Notes: generated from the letters alone by a model not told the origin. A DNA stretch of 64,000 nucleotides from an uncultured Duncaniella sp. (GCF_910578445.1 NZ_CAJTQC010000002.1:62001-126000); one strand, 5' to 3'; counted from the first letter of the stretch, positions 1 through 9,664 are shown. Made by a program: numbers and translations.

Positions 1-946
1 CCTTGACGTTTTTATTGAACTCGGCGCAGTCGATGTCGACGTGGATGATTTTGGCTTCGGGGGCGTAGCCCTTGATTACGCCTGTCACACGGTCGTCGAA
101 ACGGAGACCGACCGCGAGGATGACGTCGGCTTTGTTTGTATTAATGTTAGGGCCGATATTTCCGTGCATACCCACCATGCCTTTGTAAAGAGGATGGTCG
201 GAGGGAATGGACGAAAGTCCGAGCAGCGTCGACACCATAGGTATGTCGGCTTTTTCGGCGAGCGCAATGAGGTCGGCTTCAGCGTTTGAGAGCATGACTC
301 CGTGGCCGGCGATTATCATCGGACGTTCGGCTCGGTTGAGCAGCGATGCGGCGCTGAGCATGTTGCCGGGCTGGAGTTCCGGGTCCGGGTTATAGCTCCG
401 GATATAGGAGATTTTTTCGTAGTGCCATTCCATTGTGCCTACCTGTGCGTCGCGTGTCACGTCGAGCACCACCGCTCCCGGACGTCCGGTCGAGGCGATG
501 TAGAAGGCGCGAGCGACAGCCCATGGAATTTCCTCCGGGGTGCGTATCTGGTAGGTCCATTTAGTGACAGGCAGAGTGATTCCAATCACGTCGGTTTCCT
601 GAAAAGCGTCTGTTCCCAGAGAGTTTGTAGCCACCTGTCCGGTAATGACCACTAATGGAGTGCAGTCGATGTTGGCATCAGCCACGCCTGTGATGATGTT
701 TGTGGCAGCCGGACCGGAGGTCACTGAGACCACGCCTACTTTGCCTGACACGCGAGCATAGCCCTGAGCAGCGTGTACCGCTCCCTGTTCGTGGCGTGTC
801 AGTATGTGGTGAAGCTTGTCTGAAAAATCATAAAGCTTGTCGTAAAAAGGCATTATCTGGCCTCCCGGGTAGCCGAAGATGGTGTCGACACCTTCAGCCA
901 GCAGGGCGCGGCATAATGCTTCAGAGCCTGTGATTCGTTCACTCAT
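1..946 (-). CDS. ilvB: Acetolactate synthase large subunit, N-terminal part (truncated by window edge)
   Basis: Catalytic subunit of acetohydroxyacid synthase, which condenses two pyruvates, or pyruvate and 2-oxobutyrate, in valine, leucine and isoleucine synthesis. The 315 visible codons, starting MSERITGSEALCRALLAEGV, show the ThDP-enzyme N-terminal domain, including GYPGGQIMPFYDKL, the ThDP-activating Glu in RHEQGAVHAAQGYARVSG, and SGPAATNIITGVADA. The reading frame is open to base 1, so the C-terminal half lies outside. It sits 60 bases downstream of ilvD on the same strand, consistent with an ilvD-ilvB operon. A regulatory subunit gene probably follows outside the window (inference). Confidence 0.96.
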   Translation of the reverse strand, partial: MSERITGSEALCRALLAEGVDTIFGYPGGQIMPFYDKLYDFSDKLHHILTRHEQGAVHAAQGYARVSGKVGVVSVTSGPAATNIITGVADANIDCTPLVVITGQVATNSLGTDAFQETDVIGITLPVTKWTYQIRTPEEIPWAVARAFYIASTGRPGAVVLDVTRDAQVGTMEWHYEKISYIRSYNPDPELQPGNMLSAASLLNRAERPMIIAGHGVMLSNAEADLIALAEKADIPMVSTLLGLSSIPSDHPLYKGMVGMHGNIGPNINTNKADVILAVGLRFDDRVTGVIKGYAPEAKIIHVDIDCAEFNKNVK

Positions 947-1006
947 ACAGAGTCTTTGGAATAATGTGTGCGAATAATTATTTATATACCGATGAATCGG
1001 TGTGTG

Positions 1007-2839
1007 TCAGTCGTCGAGATGTCTGACGCCGCCTTTGTCGGCTGAGGTGACCATTGATGCGTAAGCGCGGAGAGCCTGCGAGACTTTGCGGTCGCGGTCG
1101 CGGGGAGTGAAGGCTTTGTTGCCGAGGGCTTCCTCTTCCTTGCGTCGCGCGGTGAGTTCTTCGTCTGTGAGTCTGACGTTGATAGTTCGTGTGGGGATGT
1201 CAATTTCGATTATGTCACCGTCCTTGACGAGACCGATATTGCCGCCGTTGGCTGCTTCGGGTGAGATGTGGCCTATGGAAAGACCTGATGTGCCTCCCGA
1301 AAAACGGCCGTCGGTGATGAGCGCGCACTCTTTGCCGAGATGCTTGCTCTTGATATAGGAGGTGGGGTAAAGCATTTCCTGCATTCCCGGGCCACCCTTG
1401 GGGCCTTCGTAGGTTATGACTACGACATCTCCGCTTTTCACCTTGTCGCGGAGGATTCCGTCGACGGCAGCTTCCTGCGAGGTGAACACTTTGGCCGGTC
1501 CGCTGAAACGGAATATGCTTTCGTCGACACCTGCGGTCTTGACGACACATCCGTCCTGTGCGATATTTCCTTTGAGGACTGCGAGGCCGCCGTCCTTGAC
1601 ATAGGCATGTTCCATGTCGCGGATACATCCTTTCGCGCGGTCGGTGTCGAGAGTGCTGTAATAGCTCATCTGTTTGCCGAGTTCAGTGGTGCGCTTCATT
1701 CCCGGAGCGCTTTTCCAGAGTTCGTCGGCATGATTGTCGAAGTCTTTACCACCGATGGCATATTTGTCCATCGCTTCAGCGAGAGTCATTCCGTCGACGC
1801 GTTTCACGGCTGAATCAATCAGCCCTGCGTCGGAAAGAATCTTCATGATAGAGAGAATTCCTCCGGCACGGTTGACATCCTGAATATGGTAGTGGGAATT
1901 GGGGGCTACCTTACACAGCACAGGGGTGTGGCGCGAGAGCGCGTCGATGTCGTCCATCGTGAAATCCGCACCCGCTTCGTGGGCTACGGCAAGGAGATGG
2001 AGCACAGTGTTGGTCGAGCCTCCCATTGCAATGTCGAGCGTCATTGCGTTGAGCATCGCCTGACGGGTGGCTATGTTGCGCGGAAGGACGCTTTCGTCGC
2101 CGTCGCGGTAATAGGCATAGGTGTTTCGCACAATCATGTCGGCAGCTTTCTTGAAGAGCTGCAGGCGGTTGATGTGGGTGGCCACGACTGTGCCGTTGCC
2201 GGGGAGTGCGAGGCCGATGGCCTCGTTGAGGGAGTTCATTGAGTTGGCGGTGAACATTCCCGAGCAAGATCCGCATGTCGGGCATCCCTTCTGTTCGAGT
2301 TCGGTTACGGCTTCGTCGCTTACGGTCGAGTCGGCGGCGTCAATCATTATGTCGATGAGGTCGACGGGACGGCCGTTGACATCGCCGGCCTCCATCGGGC
2401 CTCCTGAAACGAATATGGCAGGGATATTGAGGCGCATGGCAGCCATGAGCATGCCCGGGGTGACTTTGTCGCAGTTGGAGATGCAGACCATTGCGTCGGC
2501 CTTGTGGGCATTTACCATATACTCGATTGAGTCGGCGATCATATCGCGTGAAGGGAGTGAATATAGCATGCCGTCGTGGCCCATTGCAATACCGTCGTCA
2601 ATGGCGATGGTGTTGAATTCGGCAGCGAAACAGCCCTGTTTCTCGATTTCGGCTTTTACAATCTGTCCGACTTCATGGAGATGTGTATGTCCGGGGACAA
2701 ATTGAGTGAAAGAGTTGACAATTGCTATGATAGGCTTACCGAATTGCTCGTCTTTCATGCCGTTTGCGCGCCATAGGGCACGGGCGCCGGCCATTCGGCG
2801 ACCCTCTGTGCTTGCTGCGCTTTTCAAAGGAAAACTCAT
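1007..2839 (-). CDS. ilvD: Dihydroxy-acid dehydratase
   Basis: Iron-sulfur dehydratase that converts 2,3-dihydroxy-3-methylbutanoate and -pentanoate to the 2-oxo acids, the third common step of branched-chain amino acid synthesis. At 610 aa it has the usual length. The cluster-ligand regions are visible as ISNCDKVTPGMLMA and GCPTCGSCSGMFTANSMN, and the C-terminal region carries TDGRFSGGTSGLSIGHISPE. The start MSFPLKSAASTEGRRMAGAR is typical and lies about 37 bases from a strong Bacteroidota promoter. It is the first gene of the ilvD-ilvB unit. Confidence 0.97.
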   Translation of the reverse strand: MSFPLKSAASTEGRRMAGARALWRANGMKDEQFGKPIIAIVNSFTQFVPGHTHLHEVGQIVKAEIEKQGCFAAEFNTIAIDDGIAMGHDGMLYSLPSRDMIADSIEYMVNAHKADAMVCISNCDKVTPGMLMAAMRLNIPAIFVSGGPMEAGDVNGRPVDLIDIMIDAADSTVSDEAVTELEQKGCPTCGSCSGMFTANSMNSLNEAIGLALPGNGTVVATHINRLQLFKKAADMIVRNTYAYYRDGDESVLPRNIATRQAMLNAMTLDIAMGGSTNTVLHLLAVAHEAGADFTMDDIDALSRHTPVLCKVAPNSHYHIQDVNRAGGILSIMKILSDAGLIDSAVKRVDGMTLAEAMDKYAIGGKDFDNHADELWKSAPGMKRTTELGKQMSYYSTLDTDRAKGCIRDMEHAYVKDGGLAVLKGNIAQDGCVVKTAGVDESIFRFSGPAKVFTSQEAAVDGILRDKVKSGDVVVITYEGPKGGPGMQEMLYPTSYIKSKHLGKECALITDGRFSGGTSGLSIGHISPEAANGGNIGLVKDGDIIEIDIPTRTINVRLTDEELTARRKEEEALGNKAFTPRDRDRKVSQALRAYASMVTSADKGGVRHLDD

Positions 2840-2876
2840 AATTATTGCGAACCTATGAATTTGTTAAAATTATCCG

Positions 2877-2908
2877 CAAAATTACGATAATATGTTGTAA
2901 AACACAAA
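2877..2908 (-). promoter_or_regulatory. Promoter of ilvD
   Basis: On the minus strand a -7 element TAATTTTG (2877-2884) is preceded by TTTG (2905-2908) with a 20-base spacer. This matches the Bacteroidota sigma-ABfr pattern TTTG-N19-21-TAnnTTTG. The predicted start of transcription leaves a leader of about 30 bases, too short for a classical leader-peptide attenuator. Confidence 0.75.
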
Positions 2909-2976
2909 AAAATAGCGAAATATTTTTATTTCGTGCTGCCTGAGTGGGTGTTTTTGACAGAATATGAGAGTAGAAA

Positions 2977-3021
2977 CAATCCATACCCGGATACGTATTT
3001 ACGCTATCGGAGTATGGATTG
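2977..3021 (-). terminator. Hairpin ending the fimbrial operon
   Basis: CAATCCATAC (2977-2986) and GTATGGATTG (3012-3021) form a perfect 10-bp stem 28 bases past the stop of the tip gene. There is no clear T-tract on the minus strand, so termination is inferred from position. Confidence 0.5.
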
Positions 3022-3049
3022 CATGTGATTTCTGTTGAGATTTTATCGT

Positions 3050-5980
3050 TTAATCAGCAATTGGCCAGACTGTAAAGCCATATGAATTATTGGAGCTGGT
3101 ACACGATCCGAAATTTCGGCCTCCGCTAAGTCCTGTCCATGATCCGGATTTGGATGCTCGGTTGTCAAGATAAAATATCAATGTCTGGTTGTCGCTATTG
3201 AGGTTTGAGGAACAGATATAGGTAATCATGCTGTATGCAGCCCAAGTTGTTCCTTTTAGTTGGGGCGGTATATTATTCGGGTTGGGTACATGCATGTCTC
3301 TCATGCCTGTAGCATATAGTTTGATTTCATTGCCGCTGCCGTCGGAATTGCTATGAAAAGTCCAGCATCTTGAATTGCTATCCCATATTATTGGATTGTT
3401 TTCATAACACCAATCTTTAATATAAACACCGTTGTTAGGCGCTGCAAAACCTGTAAAAGCGTTTGCAGGAGCAATATGATAGCCCGCCGGAGAGGGATCA
3501 TATATTGTTTTGGTAACAGGCTGGGAGTTCTTTTCGTCAGCGTTTCCCGCGTTACCTCCGAAAGAAGATGTGGAATTCCATGCATTATACATGTTTTCAC
3601 CAGCATCAAGATATGTAGTTCCATCCGGGTTATGCCAATGATGACGATAGTTTTTGGTTTCATCCTCTTTTATACCCATGACAAAATGGTGGGGATGCCT
3701 GATGGCTTCTCCGAGGCTCATTCCGTTATCGCGTTCTGAGCGTGAGAATTTAAAGTCGAGATTGTAGTCAAACACCCTTTTGTTGAGCATTGTGAATTCG
3801 CCTACCATACCATTGTTGTAATATATGTGGTCTGGCTTGTCATATACACCGGCGACCATAGGGTCTTTTCGTCCCCATTGGTAATATGTGTTGTCGCCGG
3901 CCAGCGATGCGATAATTCCGTGTTGTGTACGGCTGATTTCTTTGCTGATAGTCCCGCATTTAAGGGCGGAAAGGTCAAACTCGAATTTTATTTTCATCTT
4001 GCGCTCGGCAGCGGCGGGATGACTGTCGCAATAGCCAAGAGTGCTTTGAGGGAATATATACGTTTTATTATCAGCTCCGGTGGTGGTTATACGGTTTAAA
4101 GTCCAGTCATAGTTGGTCACCCATATATGCCAGCTCCAAACAATATCTCCAGCTTCATTTCGAAGTGCGATAGCTGCATTTCCCTGTGCAATAGAATGCT
4201 TGCTTAGACGGAAACTGATAAAGTCACCACTCTTGTCAAGTTCCACTTGATCGATGAGTCCCGGAGAATCAGACCATAGGACGAAGGCATCTTTCAGCGG
4301 GCCTGCCTGCTGTTTTATGTATGGAGTTGTGATTTCATTGTTTTTATGGTCCGCATAGAATTTCATGCCCGCTTCGGCATCTGGTGCAGAACGGTTGATA
4401 GTATAGGCACTCTTGTTTGCTATCCCGTTTTTCATGGAGTTGCCATAGACAGTCGAGAACGTATAGCAGCCGGGACGGAGGATCATGTAGCAGTTGGCTG
4501 ATTCTTGCTCCGAAAGGTCTTTCATTTCCGTATTGAATTCTCTGTCAGGAAATTTTGCCGTCTGTAGTTCTGTAAACAAAGGCTGCGCCGGAAGAATCAG
4601 CGACCCGGTATTGACACGTGATTGCAACACTTTTTTGTCAGCAACCGTTATGTCGTCAGACTCCCACAGGGCTTCCTGCCATGACTTACCGTCGTCGGTA
4701 GATGCAAGAATTCTTATGGGCGCATCCACTTCTTTAGTTTCAGCTCCTTCCTGTGTCACTCTCACGTAGGATGTGAGTTTGAGATTGCGTATGATACCCG
4801 AGAAGGGGACAATCGAATCAAACTTAAACTCAGTGTTGTCGGCTATGTTTTGGGCAAATTCCACAATTGGTGTTACGACAACGCCTGTCGATGAGACTGA
4901 ATATGTGTAAAGCCTTCCTGCTTCCCATGACTTGTCCGTGCCTCCGAGGGTTGCTGTGAGTGTGCGTTTGGTCTGGGTCAGTTTGTCGGTGAATTCGAGA
5001 GTGAGTTTTGCCGAACTTGTGAGTTTTTGCGGTATCATGAAGAAAGTCAGTCCGTCGCTTTTTCCTTCGTTGTTCTTGCCTCCGGCTATGTTGAGCCCGG
5101 GTGATGAATTCAGCTTGTTGTCATCGGAGTCATAAAGTCGTAATGCGATGTCAGCGGAATAAGAGGCGGTCGGCTCGCCTGACACACTCCAGCTGGAAGT
5201 TGAGAGTGTGAGCCTGCCGCTTCCGTAGATGCCGGAGAGCGTCGCTTTTGTGATGTCGCCCGCAAGCATGGCGTCGCCGGTGCGGATTGTTATCGCAGCC
5301 AAGGCGTGGCCGAATTTCAGTCCGACAGTCGGAGTCCCGCTTCCTGCCAAGTCGGTAGTTGCGGTGAGCAGGTCGGTCTGGGATGCGACATCGCCATTTA
5401 CCGTGAAGTCAATGGCAGGATGTGTGTTGGATGCGGTATGGACTATTCCGTTATCGGTGGTCGCGTAGGGTGAGTATGCCATGAAACGTATCCGTCCTGA
5501 GCCGGGCCACGATAGTTTGTCGGATGCCGCCCATTGGTCGCCGGTGGCACTTACGGATGTATTGCAGGCAAAGTTTGCAATGAAGTCTGACAGGTCGGCA
5601 GCTTCTGAAGTGCTGTTGTAGCAGATGGCTGAGAGTCCGAATGTCTTGGGGAATGTCTCTGCTGTGACTGTTGTGCCTCGTGATAGCTTGTGATGCTCTT
5701 CCGGCTTGTCAGCGAGTGTTTCGGATTCCGAGATAAGATACATTTCTGTTTCGAACCCTCCCTCGTCAATTTTTTCGATGGAAATGTCGGAATCGGTGTT
5801 CCTTGACACTACAGTGCCTTTCACCCATGACGATTCAAATTCGACTTCAAAGGTGGGATAGGGCGCAGTATTATTATTGTCTGACATTATCCGGTCCTCG
5901 CATGACGATAGCACAGCCATCAATGCCACAGTCTGTAGGGATATTTTAATGAAATGTGGTTTGAAAGGAAAAAGTATCAT
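3050..5980 (-). CDS. Fimbrillin-family lipoprotein with C-terminal adhesin-like domain (putative fimbrial tip)
   Basis: A 976-aa surface lipoprotein predicted from the start at 5980 (MILFPFKPH), giving a signal peptide ending in the lipobox LSSC. An upstream in-frame ATG at 6037 lies inside a terminator hairpin and is less likely. The first ~350 residues resemble Mfa-like fimbrillins: a lipoprotein leader, an SWPG/RFMAYSPYA segment and a LKFGHALAAITIR strand. The C-terminus, with YDPSPAGYHIAPANAFTGFA and ending YGFTVWPIAD, resembles the Fibrobacter-type paralogous (FISUMP) domain often found at the end of Bacteroidales fimbrial tip proteins. It is last in the four-gene fimbrial operon. The tip role is inferred from length, order and domain pattern; the ligand is unknown. 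Confidence 0.75.
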   Translation of the reverse strand: MILFPFKPHFIKISLQTVALMAVLSSCEDRIMSDNNNTAPYPTFEVEFESSWVKGTVVSRNTDSDISIEKIDEGGFETEMYLISESETLADKPEEHHKLSRGTTVTAETFPKTFGLSAICYNSTSEAADLSDFIANFACNTSVSATGDQWAASDKLSWPGSGRIRFMAYSPYATTDNGIVHTASNTHPAIDFTVNGDVASQTDLLTATTDLAGSGTPTVGLKFGHALAAITIRTGDAMLAGDITKATLSGIYGSGRLTLSTSSWSVSGEPTASYSADIALRLYDSDDNKLNSSPGLNIAGGKNNEGKSDGLTFFMIPQKLTSSAKLTLEFTDKLTQTKRTLTATLGGTDKSWEAGRLYTYSVSSTGVVVTPIVEFAQNIADNTEFKFDSIVPFSGIIRNLKLTSYVRVTQEGAETKEVDAPIRILASTDDGKSWQEALWESDDITVADKKVLQSRVNTGSLILPAQPLFTELQTAKFPDREFNTEMKDLSEQESANCYMILRPGCYTFSTVYGNSMKNGIANKSAYTINRSAPDAEAGMKFYADHKNNEITTPYIKQQAGPLKDAFVLWSDSPGLIDQVELDKSGDFISFRLSKHSIAQGNAAIALRNEAGDIVWSWHIWVTNYDWTLNRITTTGADNKTYIFPQSTLGYCDSHPAAAERKMKIKFEFDLSALKCGTISKEISRTQHGIIASLAGDNTYYQWGRKDPMVAGVYDKPDHIYYNNGMVGEFTMLNKRVFDYNLDFKFSRSERDNGMSLGEAIRHPHHFVMGIKEDETKNYRHHWHNPDGTTYLDAGENMYNAWNSTSSFGGNAGNADEKNSQPVTKTIYDPSPAGYHIAPANAFTGFAAPNNGVYIKDWCYENNPIIWDSNSRCWTFHSNSDGSGNEIKLYATGMRDMHVPNPNNIPPQLKGTTWAAYSMITYICSSNLNSDNQTLIFYLDNRASKSGSWTGLSGGRNFGSCTSSNNSYGFTVWPIAD

Positions 5981-6001
5981 TATTGTCGGTAAAATAAAAA
6001 A

Positions 6002-6042
6002 GAAACGTGACATGCAGCCAAAAATGCGACATGTCACGTTTC
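6002..6042 (-). terminator. Intercistronic terminator or attenuator between fimbrillin and tip genes
   Basis: A perfect 13-bp inverted repeat, GAAACGTGACATG (6002-6014) and CATGTCACGTTTC (6030-6042), lies just past the fimbrillin stop. On the minus strand it is followed by TTTTTTATTTTA, the layout of an intrinsic terminator. It would lower transcription of the tip gene relative to the fimbrillin. Confidence 0.75.
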
Positions 6043-6054
6043 AATAAACATTGA

Positions 6055-7317
6055 TTAGTTCATGTCGATATTACCCTCGGTCCAACCGCCGGCTGAGCCT
6101 CCGGCATCAACCCAATCGGAAACAGTTACAGTAAATCTGATGGGATCGTCGAGTACGGGGTCGCCAACTTTTTTCTCTTTTGTTCCATCTTCTCCTACAG
6201 GTCGCGTCTTGATGTACTTACCATTGCCGTCAGGCATTTTTGTAAGGATATCCTCAGGAGGATAAATACCGGCTCCACTTGTGGCTCCGCAGAATGAGAG
6301 ATTGTAAATATAACGTTTTCCCGGTTCCCACTTTGTGCCGATGGGAACACAAGTATAGCCATATTGTGCTTCATCGAATGTCTTGGTGTCAGGGAAGAGC
6401 TGATGAGTATGTTTGCCATTTTCAGATTTTATAGCAGAATCAGAACCGCCCTCATGCAATTCTCCGTCATGGGTGGCTTCGACTCGGCAAAGGAACAATA
6501 TGTATGCTCCTTTATTTACATTTTGTTCGTCTTGTGTACCTGCCCATGCTTCCAATTGCTGAGGTATCAGCAGGAGATTGGTTTGCGGATTTTTGATGTC
6601 GTCGTTTTTGGGGTCAAAATCAAATATGGAGGAATATGTATGAGATAGAGTCTTGACATTGGAAAACTCCATGCCGTAATAGCTTTTTGTTGTTGAACTT
6701 GCAGCCCAGTTTAGTTCGGTTGCGGCGTCGTTAGTGGAAAGCGTACCGGATGCTGCGGGATTGACAATCCAAGCGCCTTTGATTTGTATATTCTTGGAGT
6801 CGTCGGTGTCAGTCCCTTCGGATGCTCTTACTACTATCTGGGAAAGTGCATGGCGGAACTGAAGGTTTATTGATGTTCCCTCAGATCTTTGGGCTGTGGC
6901 ATTGGCGACAATAAGATCTTCTTGCTCCAAAGGATTTTGCTTGGGAGTATAGTTTTGTATTGTCAGCTTTTTACCTCCGTCTTGCTTGATGTTTGGAGTT
7001 GAAACTGGAGCTATGGCCCAGAATTTTAGGGTTTCGACATCAGATGGCCAGAAAATTGAATGGTCGAATGAAAAATAAGAGTTATTCCCTTTTTTTGTAA
7101 CGGTTTCGTCTTGGATAAAGGGGGCGCTGTCTGTAATGTCGGAGAAAGCCCAGACTTTAAAAGATTCAAGGTTTGACGCATCGAGGTTCTGTGCACGGCT
7201 GATGCTGGTGTTGAATGTGATTTCCGAACCATTGTTGACCAGCTCTACACTGTCCTCGGAACACGCAGAGGTCAACAAAAGTACTGCTGCCCCGAGAAAA
7301 GATAATTTAGTGTTCAT
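6055..7317 (-). CDS. Fimbrillin family lipoprotein (Mfa1/FimA-like subunit)
   Basis: A 420-aa predicted fimbrial subunit. The start at 7317 gives MNTKLSFLGAAVLLLTSAC, a lipoprotein signal with lipobox; the in-frame ATG 30 bases upstream only adds a polar extension. Downstream come features of the Mfa_like_1 family: an early ITFNTSISRAQN segment with an Arg where fimbrillins can be processed, FKVWAFSD, a LKFWAIAPV strand and NLQFRHALSQIVVRAS. The C-terminus, VTVSDWVDAGGSAGGW, matches the usual end of this family. In such systems the lipid-anchored precursor is cleaved at the surface and polymerises by donor-strand exchange (family knowledge). It is third in the operon and probably the major subunit. 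Confidence 0.82.
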   Translation of the reverse strand: MNTKLSFLGAAVLLLTSACSEDSVELVNNGSEITFNTSISRAQNLDASNLESFKVWAFSDITDSAPFIQDETVTKKGNNSYFSFDHSIFWPSDVETLKFWAIAPVSTPNIKQDGGKKLTIQNYTPKQNPLEQEDLIVANATAQRSEGTSINLQFRHALSQIVVRASEGTDTDDSKNIQIKGAWIVNPAASGTLSTNDAATELNWAASSTTKSYYGMEFSNVKTLSHTYSSIFDFDPKNDDIKNPQTNLLLIPQQLEAWAGTQDEQNVNKGAYILFLCRVEATHDGELHEGGSDSAIKSENGKHTHQLFPDTKTFDEAQYGYTCVPIGTKWEPGKRYIYNLSFCGATSGAGIYPPEDILTKMPDGNGKYIKTRPVGEDGTKEKKVGDPVLDDPIRFTVTVSDWVDAGGSAGGWTEGNIDMN

Positions 7318-7373
7318 TTTGTGATGTGGTTTTAAACAGTTATACAATTATTATTTATTTTGATGATTATGAT

Positions 7374-8312
7374 TCAGCTCATGTCGACATCGAGATATAC
7401 GTCTTCAGTCCAGTCGCTGACAGATGGAAACATGCCACCGCCCTCGTTATGCCCAGGCAGTTTGATTCCGTCGATTACGATTGTGATTCTCCGTTGGTCG
7501 GGTGCATCATGAATCTGCGAAGTGACATTGAAGTTATAATAGTGTTTGTCGGATGTGTATAGTGTAAAGATATGTTGCTGTTCGGATGTCGGGCAATGTC
7601 CAAACAGAGTGACAGATCCTTCGATTGTCGAAGGGGCGGTCATTGTCAAGGCTATGGGAACGGTCACGTTTCTGCCGGTATGTTTTTTCATGGCCGGGCT
7701 GAAATTTTCCGACATTGTAGAGATAGCTCCGCTTATGCCAAGCGAAGGTGTCAGATTTGTGACCCCGGTGAGTTTTATCATGTATGTGACAGTAGCTTCT
7801 GTCGGAGTGAATCTTACCGACTGTCCTGAAGTCATTTTAACTGATATGCCTTCTTTTTTGTCGGCCCATATAATGTCGGGGGCGGCTTTGACAGGTTCGT
7901 CCTTCACGGCATCGTAGCGGGGAGGTTCGGGCAACGGATTGCGGCTCATTGGAGAAAGGATGTTCTCAACGTCAGTTGTAAGCACAAAGTCGTCAAACGT
8001 GGTTGCGCTTTCAATGATGGTCTCAGTGCAGCCGTTGAATACCGCTGCGTTATATTCGCCGGCCGGTACACGGATGTCAGAGCCGTTTATATCAGAAAAT
8101 TCGTAGCGGAACGGTTTGCTGTCGTCGACCGGGAAAAGATACAGCACCATTGTCTTCGGAGTGGCATCAGGTTGTGCGCTCCAGTCGAAATTGACAGTGA
8201 GGTCGGTCCAGTGTGTGTGGTCGAAACAGAGTTCCCTATGGTCACACGAGTGTAACAGGATGCCTGAGATCAAAGCGAGGCCGACGGTCATGCTATGTGA
8301 CAAGTGTCTCAT
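7374..8312 (-). CDS. DUF5119 domain lipoprotein, probable fimbrial anchor/assembly protein
   Basis: A 312-aa lipoprotein starting MRHLSHSMTVGLALISGILL with the cysteine in LLHSCDHREL. DHRELCFDH, the VNFDWSAQPDA segment and MVLYLFPVD match the DUF5119 family, which occurs in Bacteroidales fimbrial operons in a position like that of FimB/Mfa2 anchors. The C-terminus, FPSVSDWTEDVYLDVDMS, ends like fimbrillins do. Its start codon overlaps the stop of the upstream DUF3575 gene by 4 bases, so the two are translationally coupled. The anchoring role is inferred from family and position. Confidence 0.8.
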   Translation of the reverse strand: MRHLSHSMTVGLALISGILLHSCDHRELCFDHTHWTDLTVNFDWSAQPDATPKTMVLYLFPVDDSKPFRYEFSDINGSDIRVPAGEYNAAVFNGCTETIIESATTFDDFVLTTDVENILSPMSRNPLPEPPRYDAVKDEPVKAAPDIIWADKKEGISVKMTSGQSVRFTPTEATVTYMIKLTGVTNLTPSLGISGAISTMSENFSPAMKKHTGRNVTVPIALTMTAPSTIEGSVTLFGHCPTSEQQHIFTLYTSDKHYYNFNVTSQIHDAPDQRRITIVIDGIKLPGHNEGGGMFPSVSDWTEDVYLDVDMS

Positions 8313-9508
8313 TCACCACCTCCTTCCTTCTCTTTGATGTTTGTATTGTCAGTGCCTATGAGCCAAGATAGACCTATTTCTGCTTTTGTCGGTCCTATCC
8401 AACGGCGGTTATGTGTGGAAATCCACACATCATGTGTGTCGACAAGGTGTTGTTTCATATATTTGCCCCACAGATATCCGATGCCTATCGAGAAATCAAG
8501 ATTTAGACGGCGTGTGAGTGGCAGAGTGTAGCCGTAAGAGATTCCGGCGGCATAGTTGAATTTGTCGCCTATTATACCTGTGTGCGAGCGTCCTGTCTGG
8601 ATGTCGTAGGTCACAATTGATGCGTAGAGTCCGATTCGGTGGCCTGAAAACGGATTGTCGGCAAGTCCATGTCCGAGCTGCATGCGGACTTCGATGTCAC
8701 CGCCATAGACTCTCCAGTATCTACGTCTGTCGCGGTTGCTCCACCATGCGTACATCCAGTCTGCCCAGATTGTGTATTTTTCGTTGAGGCAGATGCCAAT
8801 GCCTATATTTGGGATAAGGGCTGCATCATAAAGAATGTTCGAGCCTATTGTCAGTCGGATTGGCTGTTGGCGGTAAGCTATGGCATGGTCATGTGTGATT
8901 TTGGATGATGATTCGTCTGATACCCGTGCCGGTTCGTGGCTGTGGCTGCTATATATTATTGAATCGCGTGGAAGTGGAGTCTCTGTCTGCTCATGGTTGT
9001 CGGATATGATGGTCCTGTTGATTCCGTTATTGTGAGTAGAATTTTCAGGCGGCGAGTAAGAGACCCGTAATTCAGCATATCTGTCATCTGGCCATGCGGA
9101 TTTAAGTAAGGTTTTACTGACGACAGTTTTTGGTTCTTTACAGTATTGTATTTTGAAATAGTCGGATAGGGCGGAGGCTCTTTTGCGGGCAAGAGTTTGA
9201 TTGTAGGATTGGTTTCCTTCGGGCGATGCCGAGCCAATGACTTCTATTTGAAATCGGTGTAAAGAATCTGTTTCGGAAAGGAATCGACGTATGTTCTCTA
9301 TGCGGAAATGGTTGCCATTGAAGTCAGGTTCAATGCTGGCAGATGATGGTGAGAAATATATTTTTTCAGAAAATACGAACTGATAATTAGGCGACGTAGC
9401 TTTTACCCCCCCCCATAATCCGCTGATTATCAGCATGGTGAGGAGGAGGGTTTTGCCATAGCAGCGGGACAGCATATTATAAAGGTATAATTTGCACGAG
9501 TTTTTCAT
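8309..9508 (-). CDS. DUF3575 outer-membrane protein with OmpA-like periplasmic segment
   Basis: A 399-aa protein with an N-terminal signal segment (from MLSRCYGKTLLLTMLIISG, an alternative start at 9475). Next is an OmpA-like portion, with IEVIGSASPEGNQSYNQTLA and RKRASALSDYF resembling peptidoglycan-binding OmpA-C repeats. The C-terminal ~180 residues are a DUF3575 beta-barrel-like region, with NILYDAALIPNIGIG, WADWMYAWWSN and the NRRWIGPTKAEIGLSWLIG end. DUF3575 genes accompany fimbrillin/DUF5119 genes across Bacteroidales. It is first in the operon, so it may provide the outer-membrane or wall anchor for the appendage (inference). Confidence 0.8.
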   Translation of the reverse strand: MKNSCKLYLYNMLSRCYGKTLLLTMLIISGLWGGVKATSPNYQFVFSEKIYFSPSSASIEPDFNGNHFRIENIRRFLSETDSLHRFQIEVIGSASPEGNQSYNQTLARKRASALSDYFKIQYCKEPKTVVSKTLLKSAWPDDRYAELRVSYSPPENSTHNNGINRTIISDNHEQTETPLPRDSIIYSSHSHEPARVSDESSSKITHDHAIAYRQQPIRLTIGSNILYDAALIPNIGIGICLNEKYTIWADWMYAWWSNRDRRRYWRVYGGDIEVRMQLGHGLADNPFSGHRIGLYASIVTYDIQTGRSHTGIIGDKFNYAAGISYGYTLPLTRRLNLDFSIGIGYLWGKYMKQHLVDTHDVWISTHNRRWIGPTKAEIGLSWLIGTDNTNIKEKEGGGE

Positions 9509-9579
9509 TGGTTTGTGTGCTAAATTATGGCTAAATCACATTATCGGATATACAAAAAATGGAATACATAATGATGGCG

Positions 9580-9611
9580 CAAAATTAAAAGTTTTTTTCA
9601 AAATAAACAAG
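9580..9611 (-). promoter_or_regulatory. Candidate promoter of the fimbrial operon
   Basis: On the minus strand TAATTTTG (9580-9587) matches the Bacteroidota -7 element exactly. The -33 site is a weak CTTG after a 20-base spacer. The leader to the start at 9508 is about 65 bases. No inverted repeats indicating phase-variable inversion were found around it. Confidence 0.55.
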
Positions 9612-9664
9612 TGTGTTACAATATTTTGGTTAAAAATGTGCGGAAATTTTTCGTGTATGAAAAT

